Assembly: GCA_000934455.1 (NCBI GenBank)
Contig: KN888930.1
Span: forward strand, 46,332 to 69,651
Direction: 5' to 3'
DNA length: 23,320 nt
Origin: Apostichopus parvimensis
Lineage: Eukaryota > Echinodermata > Holothuroidea > Aspidochirotida > Stichopodidae
Part shown: one piece after another, positions 10,305 to 20,000 of the stretch
How positions within the stretch are numbered: the stretch's first letter is position 1
How the letters are laid out: each line of letters opens with the position of its first letter
Translations under genes and position numbers: made by a program
Notes under the pieces: model-generated
The model's database searches: none
What the model was told of the DNA's origin: nothing
The model's input: the letters and a program-made list of their open reading frames with translations, nothing else

Positions 10305-10446
10305 GTATCACGTGATCTAGAAGTAATCAAGACTGCCTTCCTTATCTTAGCTAACAAAGCAGCTGCAGCAGGAATAAATTTTCATAAACTTAGAGCTTAA
10401 GGAGTAAGATAAGGAAGACAGGTTTGGTTAGTAGATCATGTGATAC
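10305..10446. repeat. Foldback element: imperfect inverted repeat with ~43-bp arms
   Basis: The left arm (10305-10349) begins GTATCACGTGATCTA and ends GCCTTCCTTATCTTA. The right arm (10405-10446) is its reverse complement (TAAGATAAGGAAGAC ... TAGATCATGTGATAC) with a few substitutions and about three missing bases. The spacer is 55 bp. No clear target duplication was found. It could be a foldback transposon relic or the source of a hairpin RNA. Confidence 0.75.
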
Positions 10447-12815
10447 GTTGGAATGTTGATCTTACAAATTGCAGATTGTATCACAATTGCACTCTCCACT
10501 GTAAAAGGCACTGTGTTGTTTCTGCCAGGTCTGGACTCATCGATGGTCAGTTACTTCAGCAGAGTATAAAATTATAAGTTGGTTAACATCGGAGAAAACA
10601 TTTAGTTTTATTGAGTTTTTATTTTGGTTCTTTAATTTTGAAGGTAAACTTTCACACATTGATTTTGATTTGGGTTGTTTATTTTACTTTATTATTATTA
10701 TGATATTTTTGTTCAATTTCATCATGACTTAGAAGTAAAGTGACACAAAGTTAGAAAAGGCAAGGAAATCGTTTGGAGATCGTCCATATCTACAAAATTT
10801 ATTTCAAGAAACAAGGTTTTGTTAAATTAAACAATTAAATAATAATATTACTATAATTTTTATTATTATCATAATTAAACAAGTAAATAGTATCATTTAA
10901 CTAATGATTAAATAACTAAGGTGAATTCACCAATGATGTTATTAAATCCAAATTAAAAATCCTCAAGTACAACTGACTGGTAGTTAGCAGTGTCGATAAC
11001 AGTAATGGCTTTTAGTCTTCAGTCTTAGATGAAAATTAGATTAAGCTAGGTTATGCTGCTATGAGAATGTGGTAGGCTAGACTAAAGCATTGATGTTTTT
11101 AATAGCAGCAAACTTTCTCAAGGAGTCTTTAAGTGCCTGTTGCGGCTCAATGAATTGAAACTATCAAAACAGATTGCTCCTCCATGATGAAAGTGAGAAA
11201 TTCAGGAGAGAAAAATGCAACCATGTACTTCAAGGATCCAATTTACTACGGTTAAGAAAACGTGGAAGAAATTTCCGCCAAAAAGTATCTGAAAATACAG
11301 AAATATTGCGATAACAATTACAAACAATATGGCTTTGCAACTGTCATTGACCTTAACAACCTTGGTGTATTTTGGGAAAGATAATCGCAGCAGGTTTAGG
11401 AGAGGGGGGGGGTGGGGATGGGGGGTAAAGTGAGTTGATGGAATCACAGTCAAATAAACACTCATTGTAGGTTTGTTGTAAGTATAATTACATGCTTTTG
11501 TTATTAGTGTAAAACACTGCATTTAGTTCAGCGCTGACCGTTTGGTTTCTAAACATCTTTATAAATAAATGCTGTGGGGGTCGTTAAATGATTGCTGCTA
11601 ATTTGAATGCTTGCTGCATGTTGTAAGGGTCTATAGTCAAAGAAAAAAATGTATTTTTCAATTTTGAATTTAATTAATTTGAGAAGGAAGGATACTGCAA
11701 TAGTTCTCTTTAAATGTTCCGTACTTTTTAAATTTCTTCCTCCCCGCCCTGCTACCTTTGGCTATTTACCCTCTTGAGTGTAATATTTCTTCTTCTCATT
11801 CAAAAAGCTGTAACATTAGCAGTATAATATGAAAGTACATTAAATACATAAAAATATGCTTACAAAATATCACGTTCTCTCTGTCTTTTATTGTGGTGTG
11901 ACCCAATTAACATATGCATACCCATCTTGCCTTGAAACCCTTGCACTAATCAAAGGACAAATCTATTTCAAATAGACAGTTGCAATGTGGATCGTCATCA
12001 CCCTCTCCCACCATTTCACTTGCCACCAATTCACTTGCCACCAATTCACATGTAATGTGACACAATGTGCCCCTACAGTCCTCATATATTCCAACAAGGT
12101 GCTTAATATGACATTCACAGCCAAACTAATAACACTGTCATTTTCGAATACATTCACAAAATTTAGTTCACTTATGCCTAAACAGCAAATACTAATAATT
12201 GTATTAGATCAGTATAAAAGGTAGCATAACTCCCCACCCTTGGTTGTGAAAACATACTTTGCTACCAAGGTCAATCTGTGAACCTCGTTTGATACTTTAT
12301 ATTAACTTCAATTAAGAGCTAGAAGTACAAGTTTGGGTTAGAATCGTCATTTAGAAAAAACAAATTGAAACATCCAGACAGGAAAGTTAAGTGGTAGTTA
12401 TTGGAAATCCAGCATGCATCATGCACATTCTCGTAGACAACCTGTAGTAGAGGAGGCCCTCGGTATTTTGTAGTCTGTGCCACTTCAAGAAAGTGTCTGT
12501 TAGTCTCCTAAATAGATGTTTGCAATGCTTGACATGATCCTTGAGAATTTCAGTGAAATAGTACTCTTTAAGTAAAAATCAACAAATATAGAGCCCTGGG
12601 CACAAAAAACCAATCAAAACTTCATCGACTCTCAAACCCCAGTCACCTCTTACATGTGATCATGAAAGTGATGGTTCAAGTGGAATATCGCTGGGCATAT
12701 TGTAAGTGAGCAGATAGTACACATAATATCAGCAATAGGCCAAGTGGGAATCAGTCCTTCAGACAGCCTGTCTGTAGACATGGTTATCAAGTAGCCTGCT
12801 TGCGTCTCTGAACAC
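10447..12815. other. Intergenic, no gene seen
   Basis: AT-rich. Contains an AATAAT/ATTATT self-complementary patch (about 10840-10880), a G-rich tract (11401-11426), and a 15-bp unit TTCACTTGCCACCAA repeated about 2.5 times at about 12014-12048. Nothing coding was recognised on either strand. Confidence 0.45.
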
Positions 12816-12820
12816 TGAAG

Positions 12821-12894
12821 ATGGGTGATTGTCTTGGTCTGGTCATGAAGAGAAGAAGGCCTCTAAGATGTGTAAGTTGTGACGGATGTAGAAG
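12821..12894 (-). ncRNA. Possible terminal exon of an unidentified minus-strand transcript
   Basis: The minus-strand sequence TTTTGTTTTCCATTGCAG forms a good acceptor ending at 12895. No convincing donor lies below it, so it would be a last exon whose lower limit I cannot set; 12821 is arbitrary. No nearby poly(A) hexamer was identified with confidence. Confidence 0.18.
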
Positions 12895-13277
12895 CTGCAA
12901 TGGAAAACAAAAGAATGCTGGTGTGAGACTTGGTAAAGACAATTTGTGGCCCAAAGATGTCCTTTCCCCCTACAAGTAGAATAGTTTCCCCGTCACAGAA
13001 AAATGTCTCACACTTAATTAGTTATGTAGTCGTGCATGGGTCAATTGATTCCATGATCCTCAACTTCTACATCCAGCGATGTTTAAAATCACATGTAATG
13101 ACCTTGTAATAAAATGTCGTTGATATCTATAGTTTAAGTACGTTTTATAAGGTGAAGTGGCTATGTTCTTGCTTACAAGGTTAGGAAGGAGGTTGTATTA
13201 TGATTGTATAACAGCTCACTGTACACAATGACAGCACCAGAGCTTCTGTGATTCAATCATGATGAAAAATAAAATAC

Positions 13278-13395
13278 CTTTCTTTTATACTGTGGTGTTG
13301 CGGTCAGTTGTCCCTAAGCCGCAGAAAATGTGAGATAAAGTCTGGTTAATCAGGCAGATATCTGAAATGTAAAGGTCCCATCGTAGATGTGAAGT
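13278..13395 (-). ncRNA. Possible exon of an unidentified minus-strand transcript
   Basis: A strong minus-strand acceptor (CTTACTTTCCTTTGCAG) precedes ACTTCACATCTACG, and AAAG|GTATTT is a fair donor. The 118-bp interval is less AT-rich than its surroundings. It has one open frame with no recognisable similarity. The start resembles the candidate exon ending at 12894 (ACTTCACATCT versus CTTCTACATCC), suggesting an old duplication. Confidence 0.25.
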
Positions 13396-13552
13396 CTGCA
13401 AAGGAAAGTAAGAAGGACAAGAGTTAAAAGATGCTGAAGAGAATCTTGAAAAATTTCCAACATGGAGGTGCAAAGTCCAGTATGTACAACCTCATACTAT
13501 ACACAGAAATGATAAACAGAAATTCTGTGATAGGGTTATAAAACCAACATAC

Positions 13553-13709
13553 TTGCTACATATATTTCAGCATAACTGTACTTTGTTGTCTGTAAGCCTC
13601 ACAGAAATGTGCATATAAATTACTCGACTTGGGAGTGACAGGGGGACACAGGAGACATGTAGGGTCACGAGAGAGGCGGTGCAGGAAGGGAGAGGGAGCC
13701 GAGAGGGAT
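13553..13709 (-). ncRNA. Possible exon of an unidentified minus-strand transcript
   Basis: On the minus strand a good acceptor (GCCTTCTTTTGCAG) ends at 13710, and CAA|GTATGT could serve as donor with the exon ending at 13553. The open frame in it (RSLSAPSPFLHR...) stops at TAG near the exon end and resembles no family known to me. Together with the next two entries it may form a spliced non-coding RNA, or distant 3' UTR exons of the upstream RBM26 gene. Evidence is splice-signal shape only. Confidence 0.25.
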
Positions 13710-14394
13710 CTGCAAAAGAAGGCAACAAACGTATAATATTCTGCACAAAACAAGTAGAAATTTTCATACTTGAAATATGCGAACAACTTCCTTAATAAAT
13801 TTACAACAGGTTTCAACATCCACCCTTTTTTTTTTTCAAAGGAAGCAGCTTTTTTATCATTTGTATTATAGGTTTGAAACCCAAATGAGAAAATGCAAAG
13901 ACTTCCACTTTCTTTCTTCAAAGGTTGAAGACACTTGTTATCATTGCCAGGCAATTAGACAAAGGGGATATAAATATACATGTTCAGAATAAGGAAAATG
14001 TACCAAGGAAAAAACTTGAGAAAACATCAAGAATAGCTACAAACTGTTGTAGGTTACATGAATGGAATGTAGTAAATGTAATCTGTAATTATTTACTACA
14101 AGAAATAGAGGTTCTCTACGAGGTGATGACAGTCTGTTTGTTGGCTTAGCATCACGTAAAACAAATTCAGTTTAGATTAAAGATATTTCAATTTTGTAGA
14201 AAGAAATACTCACCTACTACAAATACTCAATACTCACAGATCAATGTAACTGCAGTTCTTAATAGCCTTCTTTCATGTGCCTCCAGTAACTGACCTTGTC
14301 CCTCCATTTACAGTTTCCTGGTCCCAAGGGGAAATGTACAGAACCCCTATCATGACACTAATTGCACTTCTGTTCACCACCACACTGAGCAAAT

Positions 14395-15095
14395 TTCACT
14401 CTCATACTCCACATACTCAAAGTGCAGCACTCACAATGCACATATACTCACAATGCACATATATCACTCTAACACTGCACATATACTGCACATATATCGC
14501 TCACTCTGCACATGTCTCACATATCCCTCACACTGCACATACCTCTCACACTGCACATATATCACTCTTCCACTGCACATAGTCACACTGCACATGTATT
14601 CCTCTCACACTGCACATATATCACTCTTCCACTGCACATAGTCACACTGCACATGTATCCCTCTCACACTGCACATATATCTCTCACGCTGCACATACTC
14701 AGACTGCATATATATATATTACTCTCATACTGCACATACTCTAACTGCACATAAATCACTTTCATACTACACATACTCAAACTGCACATATATCATTCTC
14801 ATACTGCACATACTCAAACTGCACTTCTATCCCTCTCATACTATACATACTCAAACTGCACATATATCACTCTCACACTGCACTTCTATCACTCTCATAC
14901 TACACATACTCAAACTGCACATATATCACTCTCACAATGCACATATATCATTCTCATACCGCACGTACTAACACTGTAGATACTCAAACCGCACATATAT
15001 CACTCTCACACTGCACATATATCAATATCACACAGCATATACTCAAACTGCACATATGTCACTCTCACACTACACATACATACACTCCCACACAG
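14395..15095. repeat. Degenerate minisatellite built on CTGCACATA, alternating ~22-bp and ~15-bp units
   Basis: About 30 degenerate copies of (A/C)ACTGCACATA separated by either TATCACTCTC-like (about 22-bp period) or CTCAA/GTCAC-like (about 15-bp period) spacers. Higher-order structure is visible: a 59-bp block is repeated nearly exactly at about 14552-14610 and 14611-14669, and a ~37-bp pair (15+22) recurs to the right. Open frames over it (His/Thr/Ser-rich) are repeat artefacts. Confidence 0.9.
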
Positions 15096-16160
15096 CAGTC
15101 ATCATGCCAAGGCATGTCATCAACAATCATACACTTACAGACCTTATTGCATGTTTGGAGGGAGAATGATAGCTTCTCTTTCTGGAAAGGGTTTTGGTTT
15201 GGGGCCAAAAACTTTTTTTAATTTTGGCCTTCTTTTCTTCAGATTTTGAATCAAGACAGGCTCTGCCACTGAAGTTAAGAACGTGATTTTTTTTATTTCT
15301 TACTTGCAAGTGGCAGATTAGAAATTTCTTTTCTTTCATTTTCTCTTTTCTTCTTGCTTTTACATTCCTTTTGTTTTCACTTTTTTTTTACACTAATTGG
15401 CCTTTTTTTTTCCAACTTTTTCTTTCTTTTTCACAATCTGTATCTTTTTTTTTCAAGTTCTTTTTGGACATTGTTTATTTTGCATGAAACATATGTAAAT
15501 ACATGATAGAACATTATAAACAAATCTTATACAACATATCAAGAAATAATTCTCATCATTAAAAACCAGCTCAGTTTCTAAAACTGGAAACAATTTTTGA
15601 AGAAAAAAAACCATAAAATCAATGCATGCTGAAGAGTAGACAAAGCTAATGAGTAATTGCTGATAGGATGCAGTGTGTAACAAGGTAACCAAATTCACAA
15701 AGTTTAAGTGTAATCTCCCAATACATCCTATACTGCATTCCAATCCTGACTACATCATCCCAGGCAAAAAGAGCTGTTTTATTCACAAAATGATCAAATT
15801 ATTACCACAATTTACCACATTTCTTTTGCTTTAAGCTTTTAACGTTACTTCCTCTCTCACATTGAAAATGGTGCAAATTTATGTCAAAACGGGATGATGT
15901 GTTACATTTAATGATTATTCAAAAATTTACAATATTCAGTTTGGACAAACTTAAATCACACATGGTCCTGTAGTAAATAATCATAATCTTGTCCTGAAGG
16001 ATGTAGTTAATGATTTACAATGTACGAGAGTGACCTTTCACGAGCTGAACATCAATTTATCAATTGAAACAGATGACTTTATAGATCCCCTACAGTACAT
16101 GTATGAGTGATGTGTACACACCTAACTAACAATCAATATCACTTATTTAGACAAAACTAG
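15096..16160. other. Intergenic or distal 3' flank of RBM26, no gene seen
   Basis: A T-rich stretch on the plus strand (15200-15465, with many T runs) is followed by AT-rich unique DNA. Minus-strand AATAAA hexamers occur as TTTATT at 15474-15479 and 15778-15783, so a long RBM26 3' UTR reaching here cannot be excluded. The 96-codon minus-strand frame at 15453-15743 has no recognisable motif. Confidence 0.4.
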
Positions 16161-16315
16161 AGTCCACCGCAACGCAGAGTAGGTGGATGCTGCCTATTAT
16201 AAGACTAAAACCTCGCGAGAGAAAACTCTGCTTGGTCAGTTTGATTGTATCTTGTGAATTGTTACCAACGTTGATTTGGGTCCTAGGCTCCTAGTGGTGA
16301 CCTACAACTTGACCC

Positions 16316-16461
16316 GGGTCACAGCTGACCGGTCTTATCGTGATCTGGATCACAGCTAACTCAGATCCAAAGCAAAGTGTTTGCCATAGCTGACCTATAT
16401 CACAGATGACAAATATCGCAACCTGTAATAGTGTCACGGCTGACCAATGTCACAGCTTACG
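16316..16461. repeat. Cluster of degenerate TCACAGCTGACC motifs
   Basis: GGGTCACAGCTGACC (16316-16330) is followed by ATCACAGCTAACTC, CATAGCTGACC, ATCACAGATGAC, GTCACGGCTGACC and GTCACAGCTTAC, spaced irregularly by about 15-37 bp to about 16461. The first copy is an inverted repeat GGTCA-CAGC-TGACC with a CAGCTG E-box at its core. It lies just beyond the likely 3' end of RBM26. It may be an eroded minisatellite; a regulatory role is speculative. Confidence 0.5.
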
Positions 16462-16469
16462 GAAACCTC

Positions 16470-16961
16470 GGATAATTTCGAGTTTGATTTATTTCTGCTA
16501 TATTTCAAAATCGTTTCAATATTTGGAGATTACTATTACAAAGTAACTGCAGCTTGCTAGAGGTTCAGAGTGACTTTTTAACAATGCTCCAGGAAGGAAA
16601 AAAAAGTCATATATTCATTGCCAGCTTTAAATACCTCATCTAGCATTGACCCTCCAAGTGGAAATAAAACAACAGTGGGTTCTGTCCTTGGGACAAAACT
16701 CTCATTAAACTCCTCATTAAGTTGCAAGAGAAATATCTTCTCATTCTTTCAAAATGTCTCTTAGTGTATTCAAACACCTTGGAACTGCTTCCAGAATTTC
16801 TTTTTAAAACAGCCTAGACCAAGAACGGCTGGCTGTACACAAGCTTGTTAAAATCACTTGAGATTAAAGCTTAGTTTACATTTCACATATAGAATGTTCT
16901 GCAAGGATCACCATCCTCGTCCTCCTCCTCCTCCTCCCCCTCCTCATCTTCCTCTTTGGGG
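16470..16961 (-). other. Probable 3' UTR of RBM26
   Basis: Non-coding sequence after the TGA. The proximal part (16917-16958) is a (GAG/GAA)n purine run in the transcript, continuing the same trinucleotide composition as the Glu/Asp-coding exon just upstream. This suggests repeat expansion across the stop codon region. The distal limit depends on which poly(A) site is used. Confidence 0.4.
16488..16493 (-). terminator. Candidate poly(A) signal for RBM26
   Basis: TTTATT on the plus strand reads AATAAA in the transcribed sense. It is the first such hexamer after the RBM26 stop codon that I found, about 470 bases downstream, implying a 3' UTR of about 490 bases. Others lie further on. Confidence 0.35.
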
Positions 16962-17060
16962 TCATCGTCTCCACGCTCTGCTCTCATCATCGTCTTCATC
17001 TTCTTCTTCATCCTCATCACGTAAGAGGTCATCTTCTTCCTCATCTTCGATCACATTTTC
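16962..17060 (-). CDS. RBM26: RBM26 last coding exon: acidic C-terminus
   Basis: Acceptor ATCATCTTAAAG (weak pyrimidine tract), then 32 codons and TGA, phase 0. ENVIEDEEEDDLLRDEDEEE continues to the terminus DDDESRAWRR. Vertebrate RBM26/27 end in an Asp/Glu run followed by ESRSWRR, so this fixes both the gene identity and the stop. On the plus strand it appears as TCTTC/CTC repeats, which could mislead gene finders into a Ser-rich frame. Confidence 0.95.
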   Translation of the reverse strand, partial: ENVIEDEEEDDLLRDEDEEEDEDDDESRAWRR

Positions 17061-20000
17061 CTTTAAGATGATAAAATAGTTTGAAATTCTTGTAAAAGCG
17101 TCTTTCTCCGTTAAAAATAATTACTGCATTGTAATTCCTCCAAAAGAAACTAAATAGTTCAGCATAATTGGTAATTTAAATATCTTCAAAGCTTTGAGAC
17201 CACATTCCTCAGAATTGGGGGGGGGGTAGGCTTATTGTTTCTGACATGTTACAGAGGGAGTGCTACCTATTAGTATTGCTGAGAGAGTAAGACAACCAAA
17301 AGCTTTGTGCTACTGCCGATTTTTGTTGTACCTTAAAACATTTTCAAGAAATACAAAAAGTGAAGAATTTTCGTTTATACGTTACTCAACGTGTGACGGT
17401 GGAAGAAATGCCCACAAACACTACCCGGAAAGTTAGATTACAAAATCCGACCACGAGTGATCATAAACCAAAGTAGAAGTTATCTGAACAAGCATGGTAA
17501 CCTACAGCCAAATTAAAAAGAAGCATCACATGTAAATCATTAGTTCCTTGCATCAAATTATTCCATAAAGCTGTCTTCATCTCTTTCAAAGTGTCAATTT
17601 GTATACCTCATCATAAAGTGTAAATTTGTATACCTCATCATAAAGTGTAAATTTGTATACCTCATCATAAAGTGTATATTTGTATACCTCATCATAAAGT
17701 GTATGTTTGTATACCTCATCATAAAGTGTAAATATGTATACCTCATCATAAAGTGTCAATTTGTATACCTCATCATAAAGTGTATATATGTATACCTCAT
17801 CATAAAGTGTAAGTTTGTATACCTCATCATAAAGTGTAAGTTTGTATACCTCATCATTGTCTGGGAATTCCTCTTCTTCCGGCTCATCTTGCGCTGGTTC
17901 GGGTGGAGCTTCCTCCTGTATATGCCAGGACATTGATAATTGCTTCTCATTGAATGATGTACCTCTAGTAACTGCCTGAATATGACGACAAAGAAGAGAC
18001 AACAAATCACTCACCAAGATATAACAGAATAAAATTACTGCAAATTACTTCACAAACGAGGAATAAATAAGTATGCCTTACTCCCTCCTGCCCCCAGTAT
18101 GCCTTCCTCCCCCAACCAACCCCCCCTCCCCCCCCCCAAGAAAAAAAAAAGAGGAAAAAGTGGAACATTCTGGTAGGACCGAATATGTATTGACCAACCT
18201 AAGCAATCAAGTTGTTCTTACTACCAAGAGGACTCACCGCACACTAGTAGGAACTCCTAATATTGTTAAACAAGTCTAGACTTATACTCACCATTTCAGC
18301 CTCTTGCCTTGTCTTGTAACTGACCACATAATCATTGGTTAAATCTCTGTAGTCTATATGTTCAAGTTCTCCAAATTCCTGCAAACATAAAAAAATAAAA
18401 AATTACATTCATTGTGGCTTAACACTATGAAGACAACACAGACGAATCAAACAAAACCCTACCCATCTTCTCATTTTCCATTTCGATTGGCATCAATGAA
18501 ATTTCTTACAATGCAGTAATAATAACTCCATCACAAGACCAATTCTTCATGACCACATTACAGAACAGGGCAATGAACATACATTATTACATCAAAGACA
18601 GCAAATGAAGGAGTTAACAACACCAACCAACCGCCCCCCCTCCCCCCTCCCCCGTACTAAGGCCCTGATTATTAACCAATTAAATGTCTCACGTTTAAGT
18701 GCACGAGTACTTCTTCCTTCTCCTCTGGGTTGAATCCTGCTATTCGCAGCTGTCGAGGGCGCTTGTCTAGGACAGTGTTGGACCTACTTGACCGCCTTCT
18801 CCTCTGGATTGGAGCACCCCTCCCTCGGCCTCTACCCCGTCCTCTCCCTCTGCCACCCATGGCTCCTCTGTTGCCTCCGATGAGTCCCAGAGATCGTGCC
18901 TGCTTGAAAGAGTTCCAAAATATACTGATAAATTACTATCCTATGATTCACTTCATGAATGGAACCAACCCATCCATGAAAGTATCAAAAGTAGGTAAAG
19001 TAGCTTTTAATAACGAAACTCTCATCTATTATCTGCCCACCGACGAAGTCAGTTTAAATCGAATGTTCTTGCAATCCCTATGGTTCATGAACGGCAAAAT
19101 TTGATTGACAGTGGGAATAGACTGGTGGTGTAACCACTCAAAGTCCATCTAATGGGTAAAACACGTTGACATTCAGGTGACTTGAGATCACTGCCATGTA
19201 AAACTGACCAAATGCAACCATGGCAACAACTGGCATAGTGTCCCTCTAGTCTACACTATGCTAATTTCAAATTAACTGAGCTTGTGGCAAATGAGTAAAC
19301 TCAGAACATTCGGTGTGTCAGGTTCAAACGAGTGTGGTCTCACGCTTTTACAAATAACGCACAGTTTGAATGTTGCAGTTACTATACTTTTGAAATTCAG
19401 AGACTGTTAACGTATTATACAAACCTCGTGCTTCAAGGCTGCCACTCTTTTCCTTAGCTCTGTGGTATCCTGACCCTCAACTTGTTGGTTGTAAAGGTCT
19501 AATTCTGTGTCTAACAATTCTTTTTGAGTCTGAATATAAAGAAAATACTATTCTTTTTTCAACCTGGTTGCTATTAAATAGTCCTGTCCGGAGCTACTTA
19601 TTTGTCGGACTGAATATAAATCATTACATTACACAACAGAACCCAAATATATGAATGGGAGGTTCGTGGGGGGGGGGGCGGAAAACAAACAGTTGATGTA
19701 TTATTAAAAAAATATTATAGTAAAACCCAATAGGCAGTGATTAGTTTTAAAGTTCCAATTTAAAGACAGAAGAAAATAACAGAAATGGATAAAAAGTGAC
19801 AACAATGACAGAATGAATACAGTTGATCAACTGATTGAGTAAATGTATTCACAGAATAAAGAAAATGGCTGATAATGGTAAGGCAGAATCAAAGTAACGC
19901 ACGGTATATAATAGAAGAAAATAAAAAATGGAATGGATAAATTGGGCTGAAGAAAAAAGGACAACAATGGAATGAACAAACAAAGATTAATAAAAGAATG

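Noticed and set aside
12821-12979. 52-codon plus-strand frame starting MGDCLGLVMKRRRP with CVSCDGCRSC
   Set aside because: The Cys pattern is tempting, but it is short, lacks context and matches no family I know. The same bases show better splice signals on the other strand.
13567-13992. Overlapping open frames on both strands around 13.6-14.0 kb
   Set aside because: No family motifs and no consistent codon pattern; they overlap the possible non-coding exons and repeat-like DNA.
14277-15221. His/Thr-rich plus-strand frames such as MHIYHSNTAH
   Set aside because: They are translations of the CTGCACATA minisatellite in several frames at once, not genes.
16858-17079. Plus-strand Pro- then Ser-rich frame
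   Set aside because: It is the antisense of the acidic RBM26 last exon and 3' UTR; the minus-strand reading gives the conserved ESRAWRR terminus.
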